DNA from: Smittium mucronatum
Lineage: Eukaryota > Kickxellomycota > Harpellomycetes > Harpellales > Legeriomycetaceae
Direction: 5' to 3'
Length of the DNA: 14,491 nucleotides
Assembly (NCBI GenBank): GCA_001953115.1
Contig: LSSL01004155.1
Coordinates: 1-14,491 of the forward strand
Shown: in pieces, positions 1 through 9,940 of the stretch
Layout of the letters: every line of letters begins with the position of its first letter
How positions within the stretch are numbered: the stretch's first letter is position 1
Translations under genes and position numbers: made by a program
The notes under the pieces: model-generated
The model's input: the letters and a program-made list of their open reading frames with translations, nothing else
Databases searched by the model: none
What the model was told of the DNA's origin: nothing

Positions 1-89
1 GATCTTAAAGTAATAGTAATGGAATTTTCTTTAATAATTTATATAATAGCTACAAAAACACAACTCAACTTTGTATGTCGTTTTTCTTA

Positions 90-230
90 TAAGTTCTGTG
101 GCTTTAAGGCATAAAAAAAACCGTAACATTTACAACGTTCATAAAATAAATGGTCTTTATGTGATGCGCTACAATTTTTTGAAATTTGAGGGCCCAAGCA
201 AGTATTGGAGGACCTGTTCATCCAATGAAT
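90..230 (-). pseudogene. Cys/His-rich open frame, possible ISXO2/Merlin-like transposase N-terminus (fragment)
   Basis: A 47-codon stop-free frame on the minus strand, bounded by TAA codons at 233-231 and 89-87, reads through a Cys/His-rich stretch: NTCLGPQISKNCSASHKDH, then LFYERCKCYGFFYALK. After one stop it continues with EKRHTKL in the same frame. ISXO2/IS1595 and Merlin transposases begin with a zinc ribbon followed by a 'wrC..C...S(I/L)R..s.f' block, and the spacing here resembles that pattern loosely. The catalytic DDE domain would lie beyond position 1, so it cannot be checked. There is no credible start codon. The overlapping plus-strand frame (about 189-308) is also open for some 40 codons, so a chance open frame is a real alternative. 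I treat this as a weak lead, not a gene. Confidence 0.25.
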
Positions 231-1169
231 TTATCGCCATATGAAGTGCATAATTTGGGGGAACCTAACTTTTTATCAATGGATAAGAGAAAATATATGC
301 CATTCAAATAAAGCTCACTACCGAATAAAAGGCCTCGAGATATTGACTTCAATTATTTTTTTGGTTCTATTTGTTAAATCTAAGTATAATAACATTTTTT
401 GAATATTTAAATGTTTAAAAAAATAATTTCATTAATAAATATTGAAAAATTCTTATTTCTATACGAAAATCTGTTAGCTTAATATGATTAATCATCATTA
501 AAATATAATAATCATGAATAAATGATAATTTATAAAGCAAAATCAGATAAAAATTTTAACGTTTAAGTTTAAAAAATATGAAGAAGATTTAAAAGAACAG
601 CCGATATATTTCAAAGAATTTCTAATATATTTAAAAAAAATTACATTTGAAATAAAAAAAATTAAACCCAATTTAAAACTTTTTTTAATAAAAGATAGAT
701 TTTTTAAAATGAAAAAGTTAGTTAAATTCTTTTGATCTGAAAATTTTATACCAAAATAATGTCATAACTATTAATAAATAAATGATGTGAAATAGATAAT
801 AGCCATAGAAATTCAACAAGTATGATAATTTTAATACTAAAAAGACCAATCTAGATATAATCGCATTATCAACCATTTGCAACAAAAAAATAGATAAAAA
901 TAATGATTGTTCCTTAATGGGAATTTTTTTTTATTTTTATGTTTTATTTAGAGAAAATTACAAAATTCAAATTCCCAATATGATTAACAATAATAATAAT
1001 AAATTATTACCGTGTAAAAATTATGAATACAATTAAGATAAATTTAAGTTTAATATAATGAAATCTAAATCTAAAAACGTATAAATTCATTTCTTAAATA
1101 TATATTTACACCTAAAAGTCAAAATGGATATTAGATAATGTGTCTCAAATAAAATCCAAAAAATTAAAA
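231..1169. other. AT-rich stretch with no recognisable gene
   Basis: Positions 231-355 are a little richer in G+C, with a plus-strand open frame that matches no family I know. From about 360 on the DNA is A/T tracts and short open frames broken every 10-40 codons. The longest one seen is Lys-rich, at 529-651 (+), and has no motif. No RNA gene, terminator or element end is visible. Confidence 0.6.
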
Positions 1170-2243
1170 AAAGGGGGGTATAGAAGGTTATAATTAGGGA
1201 GAACCACATAAAAAATTCAGAATCTATAAGTTCGGCAGTCTTGAAATCTTAAAGGATGATGAAGATTATTCTTATCTTATTGTTGGGCACAGATTTTCTA
1301 GGTAAAAAGCATATTATTTGGTCAAATCAGGAACTGTATTTCCACGACCCAGAAAAGGAAACAGATATGGTTGCATTAAAATCAAAAAAAATCATTTGGA
1401 CCATTTATTTGGGCTTAAAAAAGAATATCCGTTATAATCGGGTAAAAATGGCTAATAAATATTTTTTAAAATAAGAACTTCGAGTTTTTCTATAAAATGT
1501 TAACATAATATAAATTACCAAATTTATGTAAAAAATTGATTCACAAAATACCTATTCAGGCCAACTCCATCATAATAGGCAAAAAAGAAAAAGAAATGTC
1601 TAAAAACTCTTAGCGATCATTGGTGAAGGAAAATTCATAATATAAATAGATAAGCAGCGTAAATTTATTTATAATATCAACGGGTAGTTTCAAAAAAGGA
1701 TAAATATCAATCGTTAAAATGTCTAAATTAAGAGGCTCAAATATTTACATGATTGGTGGACTCACCCAATTTGGTTATATTAATATGAGAAAAAAAAGAA
1801 AAGGTTACAGAATTGAATATTTCACGGAATGGATAGAGGGTATGAATCATGAAACTATAAGTAGGACTGTACTTTAATCTAATATATCAATATTTTCAGA
1901 TAATTCAACTTGCCACAGATAAATTTCTCATCCACTAGAAAATTTTCAGGTTGTTGAAATTTTATATCTGGGCCCTATATATCCATGTTAAATTCATTAG
2001 AGAACCCTTGGAGCGTTTTAGGCTGAAAGATAAAAATAAAAGTACCATTATTTGCAATTTTTCGAAGATGCAGACCCAGAAGAACATTTTCCCCAAGTTG
2101 AGTGGGCCTCTGGATTCATTGAATTTGTAATAAATGATTCAATAGATTTAATTATCCCCAAAATATGCAAAAGATTTATTGATCGCACAAATAAATTTTA
2201 TAGCTGACTTTTAGAGCTCGGGGGCATGAATATCGGAGCTTAG
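1170..2243 (+). pseudogene. Decayed Tc1/mariner-IS630-type DDE transposase
   Basis: This is a remnant of a cut-and-paste transposase (DDE/RNase H-fold, Tc1/mariner-IS630 superfamily). Blocks appear in family order but in shifting frames. A possible inter-HTH linker KGGYRR lies at 1170-1187. An 'IDK' block at 1646-1654 fits the first catalytic Asp (GAT 1649-1651). The core strand SKLRGSNIYMIGG starts at 1722 and runs to FTEWIEGM. DNSTCH at 1899-1916 carries the second Asp (GAT 1899). GPYISMLNSLENPWSVL at 1970-2020 carries the catalytic Glu (GAG 2000-2002). The C-terminal tail at about 2067-2204 reads EEHFPQVEW, then FIEFVINDSIDLIIPKIC, then RFIDRTNKFYS. A TAA lies just after DNSTCHR, a TGA follows WSVLG, and a TGA at 2205-2207 precedes a final TAG at 2241-2243. 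The Asp-to-Glu distance is 101 nt, not a multiple of three, so at least one frameshift separates them. A 72-codon ATG frame at 1256-1474 sits where the N-terminal half should be but shows no clear HTH. No terminal inverted repeats or TA duplication were found. The superfamily call is firm; the 5' boundary is not. Confidence 0.9.
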
Positions 2244-3089
2244 GTGTTTTTTTTTGTTTTTTGGCGGAAAAATAACTTATAATTAACAAATCAATTCTCT
2301 ATTAGTTTTTTTTAAAATTGGATTTAAATTTTTTAATTAAAATTTATAAAATTTTAAATCTATCGGAAATTATTGTAAATCTATATCAAATTTTTATAAA
2401 TATTACTTACATTTTTTAAACTTGAACATAAAAAGTTTAGCATTGTTTTTTATAAAAAAAATAACTTAGAAAAATTGATGTTTTATTGTGGTTTTCTATC
2501 CAAAACCGATGATAAAAACGCTGATTTTCCAAATATTTATTAAATATGCATTTTAGCTCTTCGCTGTGTAAAAAAAAATATCAATATTTTTTAAATACAC
2601 TATTTCTAATTAAACTTTGATAACTTAAATTTAAATATGATAACATATAACATAAATAAAATTCCATATTAATATTCTTTTAAATAGAAATATCACAAAA
2701 TTGAATAGTTTTTTTTTCATTAATTTAGTTTTTAATTAATTAGTATGATATTCAAAGCAGAAAAAATCCTTTCAACGCATACTTTCGTGGCCCGTACAGC
2801 TAAAAAATTTAAAATAGCACTTTTATATCTTATGAACCACTATTATCGATTGAAAATTATTTTAAACGTTTGTAATCTACATTTTATCGTATATGCGAAT
2901 AATTATTTATCTCGAATATTAAGCTATATAGACGTCTTAATGTTTTTCACAATTTTTAAAACCCAGTACTGATTCTCTTATTTTTCTCTTATTTTTCTCT
3001 TATAAAAATTTCTAAGTAGTTTAAGCCCTCGGAATCTGCTACACATATTTAAATTTTTAAAATTATTGGTATTTATCTACTCTCTAAAT
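2244..3089. other. AT-rich stretch with no recognisable gene
   Basis: Contains long A/T tracts, a 75-codon ATG frame at 2745-2972 (+) with no family motif, and a small 11-bp tandem repeat. The 3' end of the transposon at 1170-2243 probably lies in its first part, but no terminal repeat could be identified. Confidence 0.6.
2975..3002 (+). repeat. 11-bp tandem repeat, about 2.5 copies
   Basis: The unit CTCTTATTTTT occurs twice without mismatch at 2975-2985 and 2986-2996, followed by a part copy CTCTTA at 2997-3002. It is a simple pyrimidine-rich repeat just downstream of the 2745-2972 frame. There is no sign of function. Confidence 0.9.
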
Positions 3090-5015
3090 TTTCGAAGGAT
3101 TCATAAACATAATTTTAGCCATATTAAGAAGGAGTCTTCCAACCATGTAATTTTGAAACTCATTTAAATAATCTTATATATTGAGCCAAGATACATTTTT
3201 GAAATCAATGTATCTCCAACAATCAATATTCCTATTTTATAAAGATTGGTTTGAACTTTACAATTGATCTCTTCTGAAATTTCGTATACAGATATCCTGG
3301 TTTTAATCCATATACTTTAGAAATTGCTTATTATTTGCATCAAATTTAGAAACTTTGATGTTGTTAATTTTAATGGATTGAATATTTCGATAAATTCCGA
3401 AATGGAATACTATTTGGAGTCACTTAAAAAATATACAGCTATTATTCTTGAAGTAATCTACATATAACCCTTTCAACCTTAGAACATTCTAAATTAATGT
3501 CATATTTTGAGTTCCATTTAGTAGAAATAGAAATTTAAGCTTCATGGTTTTAGTTGAATCTGATATAAATGGTGAAATTAGTGATTTATAGATATTATTA
3601 CATCATCAGATGCTATCAGAAACTTTACCTTCTTTTATTATTTCGTAAAAAGTTAGCTGGAGTGTGTTTTTATGCGCACTTTATTGGGTAAATGATGTTT
3701 TATGTAAGGTCCTTTATCTTTAAAAAGTTTATATTTTCGAGTATTTCTTATTGGGTGTCATTTTTGAACGTTCTATTTTTCAACTATTTTCCAAAATAAA
3801 ATCAGATTAATTGCGACAATATTTGGTGATTTCGGGATTGAATATTTCTGACTCCGAACCAAATATGAATCATTTTGTGTCATGATAGCCATTTCATCTA
3901 AAAATTACATAGCTTTAACCATTTTCACTCCTTTTATAACTTGTGATGGAATATATTTTTTAAATTTTAACCCTTTAATTTTTAAAAGCTATAAAAGTCA
4001 GATCTTTAATATAATCTATGATTTTATTATCAATAAGCTCCGTCATAGTAAATTTTCTCACTATTATTTTATTTCAAATTATAAATTGAACGTTTACCTC
4101 CAAAATAGGCCTGTTTAATCTTGAGGCGATATCAATTTTTAAAGATATAAAATGATTACCTATCTCCGATTGATTTACCATCTTTAAAATAAGTCATCAT
4201 CTTTTACTTCAATCTTAATTTTTTCAGCATTTATAACCGTACAATTCCATAAGTATGTATTATTTAAAAAATTATATTGATAAATCCATAATACTCAGTT
4301 ATAATATATGATAAAATTTTGTGTGAATCAACTCTGTACACTCACATGTAAATATGTTTAGGATAGTATACATAATAATTTTTCTATCCTTATTTATCTC
4401 ATTTAAATAAAGATTTCGAGCTTATATCCCCTTTTTTGATTTTTTTTTTGAGCTTAAAAATACTTTTTCTCGACTTTTTATGAGAAAAAAAAGTCTCATG
4501 ATCACCAGAAATAAATTTAGCAATGTGAGATTAATACACGATGCATTTTTTGCGGATATTCTTGCACTGAAATTGCTTGCTTGAAAACATCTTCTTTTTT
4601 TTTTTGAATCTATTTCAAAAAAAAATTCTAATGGATTTAAATTTCTGACTTTAACAAAATAATTTATTGTGTGGTGTTTAAATTTTTAGTTTAATAAATT
4701 TATATTTTAAATCCTGAAAATTTCATAGAATATATTTTGAATGATATTAAATCTCTTTAGAGTTTCCAAATATACTGAGTATATATTTATTTAGTATGTT
4801 CTAAATTATACTCTATCCTAATTTACATGGGAGATTTTTGAACGATTTTCAAATGCTAGTTTTAATATAGAACATAGGCCAATTTATTAATTAATCTTTA
4901 TTCGCTAAACTTTAAAAAAATTGACTTAAATTGAAATAAATTTGTTTTTTATGAGATTTTTTTTGTTTTTTTTTAATGATCAAATTACGTAATTTCGCCC
5001 AATAAGATACAGTAT
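3090..5015 (-). pseudogene. Decayed Hsp70-family chaperone gene, near full length
   Basis: Hsp70 proteins are ATP-dependent chaperones: a nucleotide-binding domain (NBD), a beta substrate-binding domain (SBD) and a helical lid. Reading the minus strand across stops, degenerate Hsp70 blocks appear in order. At about 5010-4985, LIGRNYVI fits the N-terminal 'GIDLGT' strand. At about 4866-4810, LKLAFENRSKISHVN then DR fits 'eIi.N..g.R.tPs.V...eR'. At about 4643-4520 one frame reads KSEI (the PEEI helix) and then FKQAISVQEYPQKMHRVLI, fitting 'naVitVPayF...qR.a..dA'. From about 4080, RKFTMTELID fits 'itR.eFE.l'. Near 3830, FIFGSESEIFNPEITKY fits 'FFg.e...NPDEaVAyG'. At 3696-3609, SFTQ then NTLQLTFYEIIKEGKVSD fits the SBD strands. 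At about 3580-3500, SPFISDSTKTMKLKFLF fits 'IPPapkG...ievtFdiD'. Near 3190, VSWLNI then DYLNEFQNYM fits the lid 'eWLd...eey'. NPE lies about 75 codons after the R.FTMTEL block, as in Hsp70s, and the total of about 640 codons is the usual family length. Many stops and some shifts make it dead. The phosphate-2 loop is poorly kept. No introns are evident. An Hsp110-like relative is possible. Confidence 0.75.
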
Positions 5016-5650
5016 ATATTTTTGACATTAATAAATATAATCCATATATAATTTAGATTAGAATAACTCAAAATGTACTTCAGAAAACGAAATCCAAGTT
5101 ATCTGCATGCTTAACCAATATTTTATGAAAATAGAAAACTTGAAATCTTGCATATTAAAAAAAGAGCTCCCCCACGAAAAATTGTAAACCTTTTTGAAAA
5201 GAGTATCCTAGGATACTCGGGTAAGAAATTATCTTTAATGTGGTTATTTTGACATTAGTAAATAATGTGTCAATATTTTTTAACTTTGATTATATAATCA
5301 ATAAAATTGTATTGAATTTTATAAAAAAATTCATTTATCATTATAGTTGGCTCAGAGTCGATTTAAAATATTTATCTGAAAATATTTATAAATTGACAAC
5401 TGTAATATACAGATGAAATTAAATTTTCAAATCAAATCAAAAATATGTTTTTGCTTTTGGTTTTTTAAATTATTTCAAGATATCATTAGATATAGATGAT
5501 TTAATAGCGAATATTATAAAGTGGAGATTCAAAAAAATAATAATAAAATTCTTTAATGAAAATTAATGAGGGCGTTGGGTTAGCATATTTTTTAAGCTAA
5601 TAATATTACTAATAAAAATAGGATCCTGAATCTTTCAGTATCATAATTAT
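5016..5650. other. AT-rich stretch with no recognisable gene
   Basis: Lies between the N-terminal end of the Hsp70 fossil and the 33-bp repeat array. If the chaperone copy once had a promoter, it would be here, but no element can be supported. The only ordered feature seen is a perfect 18-bp palindrome. Confidence 0.6.
5201..5218. repeat. Perfect 18-bp palindrome
   Basis: GAGTATCCTAGGATACTC equals its own reverse complement over all 18 bases, with no spacer and a central CCTAGG. The symmetry stops abruptly at both sides (A5200, G5219). It is richer in G+C than its surroundings and lies about 190 bp upstream of the apparent start of the Hsp70 fossil. It could be a dimer-binding site, a cruciform-prone relic of an inverted repeat, or chance. 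Confidence 0.9.
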
Positions 5651-6070
5651 AATTTCCAACTTCCAAATAAAAATTCCAAGAACGATTTCTGATAGTTAAA
5701 TACGAACTTCAAGAAAAATTTTCTAAGACCAAATTTAAAGTTCAAGAACAATTTCCGATGGCCGAAAAAGATATTAAAAACTGATTTCTGATGACCGAAT
5801 ACTAACTTCATGAAAAACTTCTGATAACCAAATACAAATATCAAGAATTATTTTTGATGACCGAATACGAAATTCAAGTACAATAACTGATGAATGTATA
5901 TGAAATTTAAGAAAAATTCCAATGAACGAATACGAACTTCAAGAACTATTTCTTATGACCGATTCAAACTTATAGAACGATTTCTTAAGAAAAAATACAA
6001 AGTTAAAGATTAATTTACGAAGGTCGTATTTAAACCTCAATAAATATTTCAGAATTCCAAATTTAACTAC
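5651..6070. repeat. 33-bp minisatellite, 12 units plus a leading part unit
   Basis: Twelve head-to-tail units run from 5677 to 6070; ten are 33 bp and two (starting 5908 and 5940) are 32 bp. A part unit precedes them at 5651-5676. The best-kept core is GATGACCGAATACGAACTT, preceded by CAAGAA and an A/T-rich linker. Copies differ at many positions, so the array is old. Because 33 is a multiple of three, the minus strand holds a 65-codon frame at 5844-5647 made of 11-residue repeats of the form (V/F)FG(H/Y)(Q/R)K plus five mostly hydrophobic or basic residues. The 32-bp units break that frame further along, and no promoter or family match is seen. Units abut without spacers, so this is not a CRISPR array. 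Confidence 0.95.
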
Positions 6071-7346
6071 GATGAAATAGATAAATCTTAAACGAATTTA
6101 TCGGTTCGAGTTTCTTGAGTTTTTTTTATACAAAATATCGATTTAACAGTTTTTCAAAAACTTAATATGAAAAAAATACACAATTATTATTATTGCTTCA
6201 AACTATAGTTAATATTAATTGGATATTTTGTCCAAAATAAAAATCAATTACATAATTTCAATTTAATATTTGCCCCTTTTCTAAAAAATTAAGCAAAAAA
6301 ACCTTTTTTTTTTAATAGAAGATATAATCCTTTATTCTAATTAATTAAAATATAATCACATATATAATAATTTATATTTCCGATTTCTGAAAAAAAATTC
6401 TAAATAAACTGAAGTAGAATATAATTTTTGAATCTTTTTTTTTTCTATTTCATATTAACGTTAAATCTATTAAATTTATTGAAATTGACAATATGAAAGT
6501 TTTAAAACTCAGTTCAATTGGTAAAATATATCTATAAATTTTTGAATCGACTGTGAATTTTAATTTATCAATATATTTTGCAAAATTAAGATGAAATTTT
6601 GACACAAGTACTATGCTATATTTAAAAAATAATCCTTAATGAATAACTGAATTCTGAGTCCATATTTTAAGCCATAAATTCACTATTCCTAATTTTGATA
6701 AATGAAATCATTGCTTTACATCTAAAAAAATACTCAAAGTTAAAATTGGTGATATTTTTGATTAAAATGATTATTTTGAGCTCAGGATATACCGAAAAAG
6801 CCATATTATTTTTTAAAAAACAAGATAAAAATCTTTTTTTGAATAATTATAGAACATTTTTTTTATACTTCAATATTTTTTTACTTTTCATATAAGTTTA
6901 GTATAGAAAAAAATTAATAAAATTATTTAAATAAATTATTGATTTTAATAAGTATGCGTAAATATAAAAAATGGTGAAATAAATAAAATTGATATGTGGG
7001 ATAAGTATTATGGCCTCAAAACCATTTTTTATCTATCCCTAAATTTTCATCAATTAAAATTCCACATAATATATATATCAAATTTAAATTAAAAAAAAAT
7101 TATTACTCTTTATAAAATAATACAAACCTCTAAAATCTGAATAAAAATATTGATATGATGAAAAAAACAAAAAAATTCATAAATTCTTTAACTTTAAAGT
7201 TAAATTTTTCAAGATTCAATGAAACCAAAATCATTATTCATCTAGAGTCCAAAGACAAAAATATTCACACTCGAATTTTAAAATATGAAATTGACTAAAA
7301 ATAGCACATTTACTAAAAAAAATATTTTTACCTGTATATTAATTTA
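6071..7346. other. AT-rich stretch with no recognisable gene
   Basis: Long runs of A/T with short open frames. A 66-codon ATG frame at 6695-6895 (+) is hydrophobic, Lys-rich and matches nothing known to me. No structured RNA, inverted repeat or recognisable element end was seen. If the integrase at 7347-8300 came from an LTR element, its 3' LTR should lie in or near the right-hand part of this stretch, but none could be identified. Confidence 0.6.
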
Positions 7347-8300
7347 AATTTATTGTTCATCTTCAGAAATTTTTATTTGTGAATTTGGAATAAATTCCAT
7401 TCTTTTGATCCGATTTGATTGAGAATTTTTCCCTATCTCAAGTTCTGTTTTAATTTATTTTTGACTTTCTTTCTAAACTTAATACTTTGTAACTCTTTTG
7501 TCAAATCTACAATCGATAAAATAATCTATTATTGAAGAATTCTGGATATCTTGGCTATTTATTACCAACCCTAATAATTTTTCAGATTTTGTATTAAAAG
7601 ACATATATTATTTATAAAAATTTACTATCATTTTTTCCGGATTTGATCTCGGAGGTACACCATAATATTTTTGAAAGCGTAAAACAATAATTTTTTAGTT
7701 TTTAGCCTGTTCCACGATTTATATTTCATAAATACTACCAATAAGCTTTTCAATAGTATTTATGTCTTTTTTTGGCATAACTCTATCCAAAAATCATGAA
7801 AGCATCCTAAAATTAAAAAGTTATATATAAAGTTGTTTGATATAATAAAAATTTTTAATAAAAGCATACCAAAGTGTCAGAAAATAACACTTTTACAGCT
7901 ATACTCAAATAAAATGTTTAGAGATAAATTTTTCCTATATTTTGGTCTTATTTTCCTAAATATAGACATCAAAAAACTCTAATGAAAAAAAATGAGGGCC
8001 CGAATCGGTTATTATGTTCAATTTTTTAATCGAGTGAAAAATCGAGTTTTCAGAAAATTCAGCAAGCAATAGGATGTATGTTTTGAGTCATGGCTAAGAA
8101 TCTTAGAAAACAAGTTATCGAATTTTTATTTCAATTGCCGTCATTTTCAAAATATTTAGTAGAAAACCCAATTTTGAAATTTGAGATTTATTTATAAATG
8201 GATGTGTTAATTTCAACTGGACCTCCATACTTCCGAAAATTTCCCTAAAAGTTCTATATAATTATACATTTATTTTCTCCAAAATGATTAAAACAGTTTA
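7347..8300 (-). pseudogene. Decayed retroelement integrase (rve-type DDE core and C-terminal part)
   Basis: Integrases insert reverse-transcribed DNA using a D, D, E triad. On the minus strand one frame, broken only by stops, runs from an ATG at 8228-8226. It opens with MEVQLKLTHPF, fitting the family's 'w..v.lDltGPf', but the first Asp position reads Lys (LKL for LDL). GFLLNILKMTAIE fits 'yiLnivDmfTk'. IITDSGPHFFSLEFFDVY fits 'iitDnGpqF.S.ef', and its Asp (codon at 8006-8004) is kept. Expected spacing would put the Glu 35-36 codons later. The best candidate is NTIEKLIGSIYE (Glu codon 7751-7749), 85 codons on in the same frame, with AT-rich DNA between, as if about 150 bp were inserted. The frame continues as IIVLRFQKYYGVPPRSNPE to SEDEQ and a TAA near 7345. 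At least six internal stops plus loss of the first Asp make it inactive. It may be a second Ty3/gypsy-like element in tandem with the one at 8985-12480. Confidence 0.8.
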
Positions 8301-8984
8301 TATATGCTTTTTTCTGCAGTTTTTTGATTTTTTTTGTGATCATTTCATATATTAATTTCTGATTTGCATTTTTTATATTGCTCTCTAGATTCAAAAATAT
8401 TAAAAAAATTTAGAATTTGGAAATTTAACTGGACCTTATAGCATATTGATCACAGTTATGTTTTTTTCGTGTATAATTTAAAGTTATTGGGCAAATTTTA
8501 TAGAATAAACTTAGTTATAGTTCCAAAATTTGATTTTCTCTGGTAATATATTTATTATATCTTTTTTGATGCTTTGATGCTTTGAAGATAATAAATCATC
8601 ACTTTAAATAACAATATTTCTCCTTTATTCATAAGGCGCGCTTTATTGTTTATCCTTGTTTATATAGAAAATACTTCACAATCGTTTCATTGTGTTTTTC
8701 GGATTCCGAGGTTGATAATTTTTTTTAATAATTTTTATTTAGCCAAAATCAAAAATACCAGACTTAAAAAATTCTACAACTTTTTTATATTTTCTATTAG
8801 AATATTAAAGAAGATATATTCTTAGATATTTTCAAGTATAGACCGAAGCGACTAAAGATGAGATATTTGATCTATCTTTATTTAATTTAGGCAAGATATT
8901 ATATATTTAATAAATTTTTTAGAATTCTTATTTTGTTAAGTAATTTTAAATAAATTTTCAAAAAGCCTATCCTATTTTTAATTA
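8301..8984. other. AT-rich stretch, possibly the upstream part of the 7347-8300 integrase element
   Basis: If the neighbouring integrase belonged to a retroelement, its zinc-binding N-terminus and RNase H would be expected here on the minus strand. I looked for HHCC and RNase H motifs and found none convincing; KNCRKKH near 8320 is the only Cys/His hint. A short direct repeat TTTGATGC occurs twice near 8567-8582. Confidence 0.4.
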
Positions 8985-9101
8985 GTTAAAAAAATAATTA
9001 TATAAGGCTATTTTATCTCTGATTGATATAGATCCTGCTAATTGGTCAAGGTTTTTGACGATTTGACTTTTTTTTGTTTTGAAAATATCTTCAAATACAT
9101 C
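8985..9101 (-). pseudogene. Possible C-terminal pol fragment
   Basis: A 39-codon stop-free minus-strand frame reads DVFEDIFKTKKSQIVKNLDQ and continues for 19 more codons. Downstream of the gypsy integrase core there is often a helical 'l.......i..nL..A...m...' segment, which this resembles in composition and place. There is no diagnostic motif, so this is a guess from context. Confidence 0.25.
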
Positions 9102-9299
9102 CTAAATTGATTCGTTGTTATAGATAATATTATATAAAAAAATCATTCTATTTTATTCTATTTGAAGATATATTGATATCGAGAAGTAAATTTTTTTTTT
9201 AATATTCAAATGATTTTTGAGATAAAAAAAGAGTTTCGACTTTAATCACGAAATTCCATTAAAGACAATTAAACTTCCTAATTTCTTTTAACATTAAAA

Positions 9300-9940
9300 G
9301 AATCTATTTTTTCAAATATTTTTTTCTTTCAATTAACGTAATATTGATCTGAATATAAAACCTATAATAAATCCGGTAATTGAAGAATTATTTTTTTTAA
9401 AATCTCAAAAAAATCAATCAATATCATACTTTTATTAAATACTCAATTTTATAAATAAAAGGGAGTTAAAAAATACTTCTAGTATAGTGTATCACTTTCC
9501 TTAGAATACCATTTATAGTAAAATTTATAAATATAAATCTTGATAAAATATAAATCACAATGAATTTTTATATATTTTTCTACATTCCTGACTAGATTTT
9601 TATCTAATTTTTTGTAAGACAAAGAAAAAATTCTCTGTAGAGGATTACTATTTTTTGTGCTAAATACAAAACATTAATTTTTAAAAAATAAAATCCAATA
9701 ATAAAGTGCGTTAAATTTTCAAAAAATTATAAAATTTATATTTCTAAATTTGGAGCCTGTAATCAACCGATAATTATTAGCCACATAAATCACCCAACTT
9801 TTTTTAACAATTTATATAAACCATTTCGTATTTAGTTCAAAGCTAATTAAAAAGCTTTCATTCCCACTTTTTGGAAAGTAAACTTTTCGATTAGTTTTAT
9901 TCTTTTTATTTCCTTGAACCAGTATATATTTTATTCAAAA
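9300..9940 (-). pseudogene. Integrase N-terminal (HHCC) and partial core remnant of the Ty3/gypsy-like element
   Basis: RKVYFPKSGNESFLISFELN (about 9890-9830) resembles the 'r.vvP.s....il...H' start of the gypsy integrase zinc domain. A 64-codon stop-free frame at 9673-9482 then contains VRNVEKYIKIHCDLYFIK (about 9592-9539), which fits 'm..dVekYi..C..Cq..K'. The first Cys (codon 9559-9557) is kept and the second is Tyr. Further on, SMILIDFFEILKK and LPDLL then VLYSDQYYV, near 9430-9340, could be the decayed core ('ilvvvDrfsK', 'lP..i.SDrg..F'). The position downstream of RNase H is as expected. The Cys block is the most persuasive part; the core is tentative. Confidence 0.5.

Noticed and set aside
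189..308. Plus-strand open frame RAQASIGGPVHPMNLSPYEV onward as a gene fragment
   Set aside because: About 40 codons, no recognisable family, and partly overlapped by the Cys-rich minus-strand frame.
529..651. Lys-rich plus-strand open frame
   Set aside because: A 40-codon frame that ends at a TGA (649-651); composition explains it and no motif is present.
1256..1474. 72-codon ATG frame on the plus strand as an independent gene
   Set aside because: It lies inside the transposase fossil, matches no family as a stand-alone protein, and such lengths arise by chance at this A+T level. It may be part of the decayed N-terminal half.
2745..2972. 75-codon plus-strand ATG frame
   Set aside because: No motif, signal peptide or context, and within the chance range for this composition.
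3882..4118. 78-codon plus-strand ATG frame
   Set aside because: It is antisense to the Hsp70 fossil, whose minus-strand reading carries family motifs; the plus-strand product has none.
5647..5844. 65-codon minus-strand ATG frame as a repeat-protein gene
   Set aside because: It is produced by the 33-bp repeat itself; the frame is lost in later units and there is no support for expression.
5651..6070. CRISPR array
   Set aside because: Units of 32-33 bp abut directly with no unique spacers, and no cas-like genes are present.
6695..6895. 66-codon plus-strand ATG frame, hydrophobic end
   Set aside because: The Phe/Leu/Ile-rich tail comes from T tracts; no membrane-protein family or context is recognisable.
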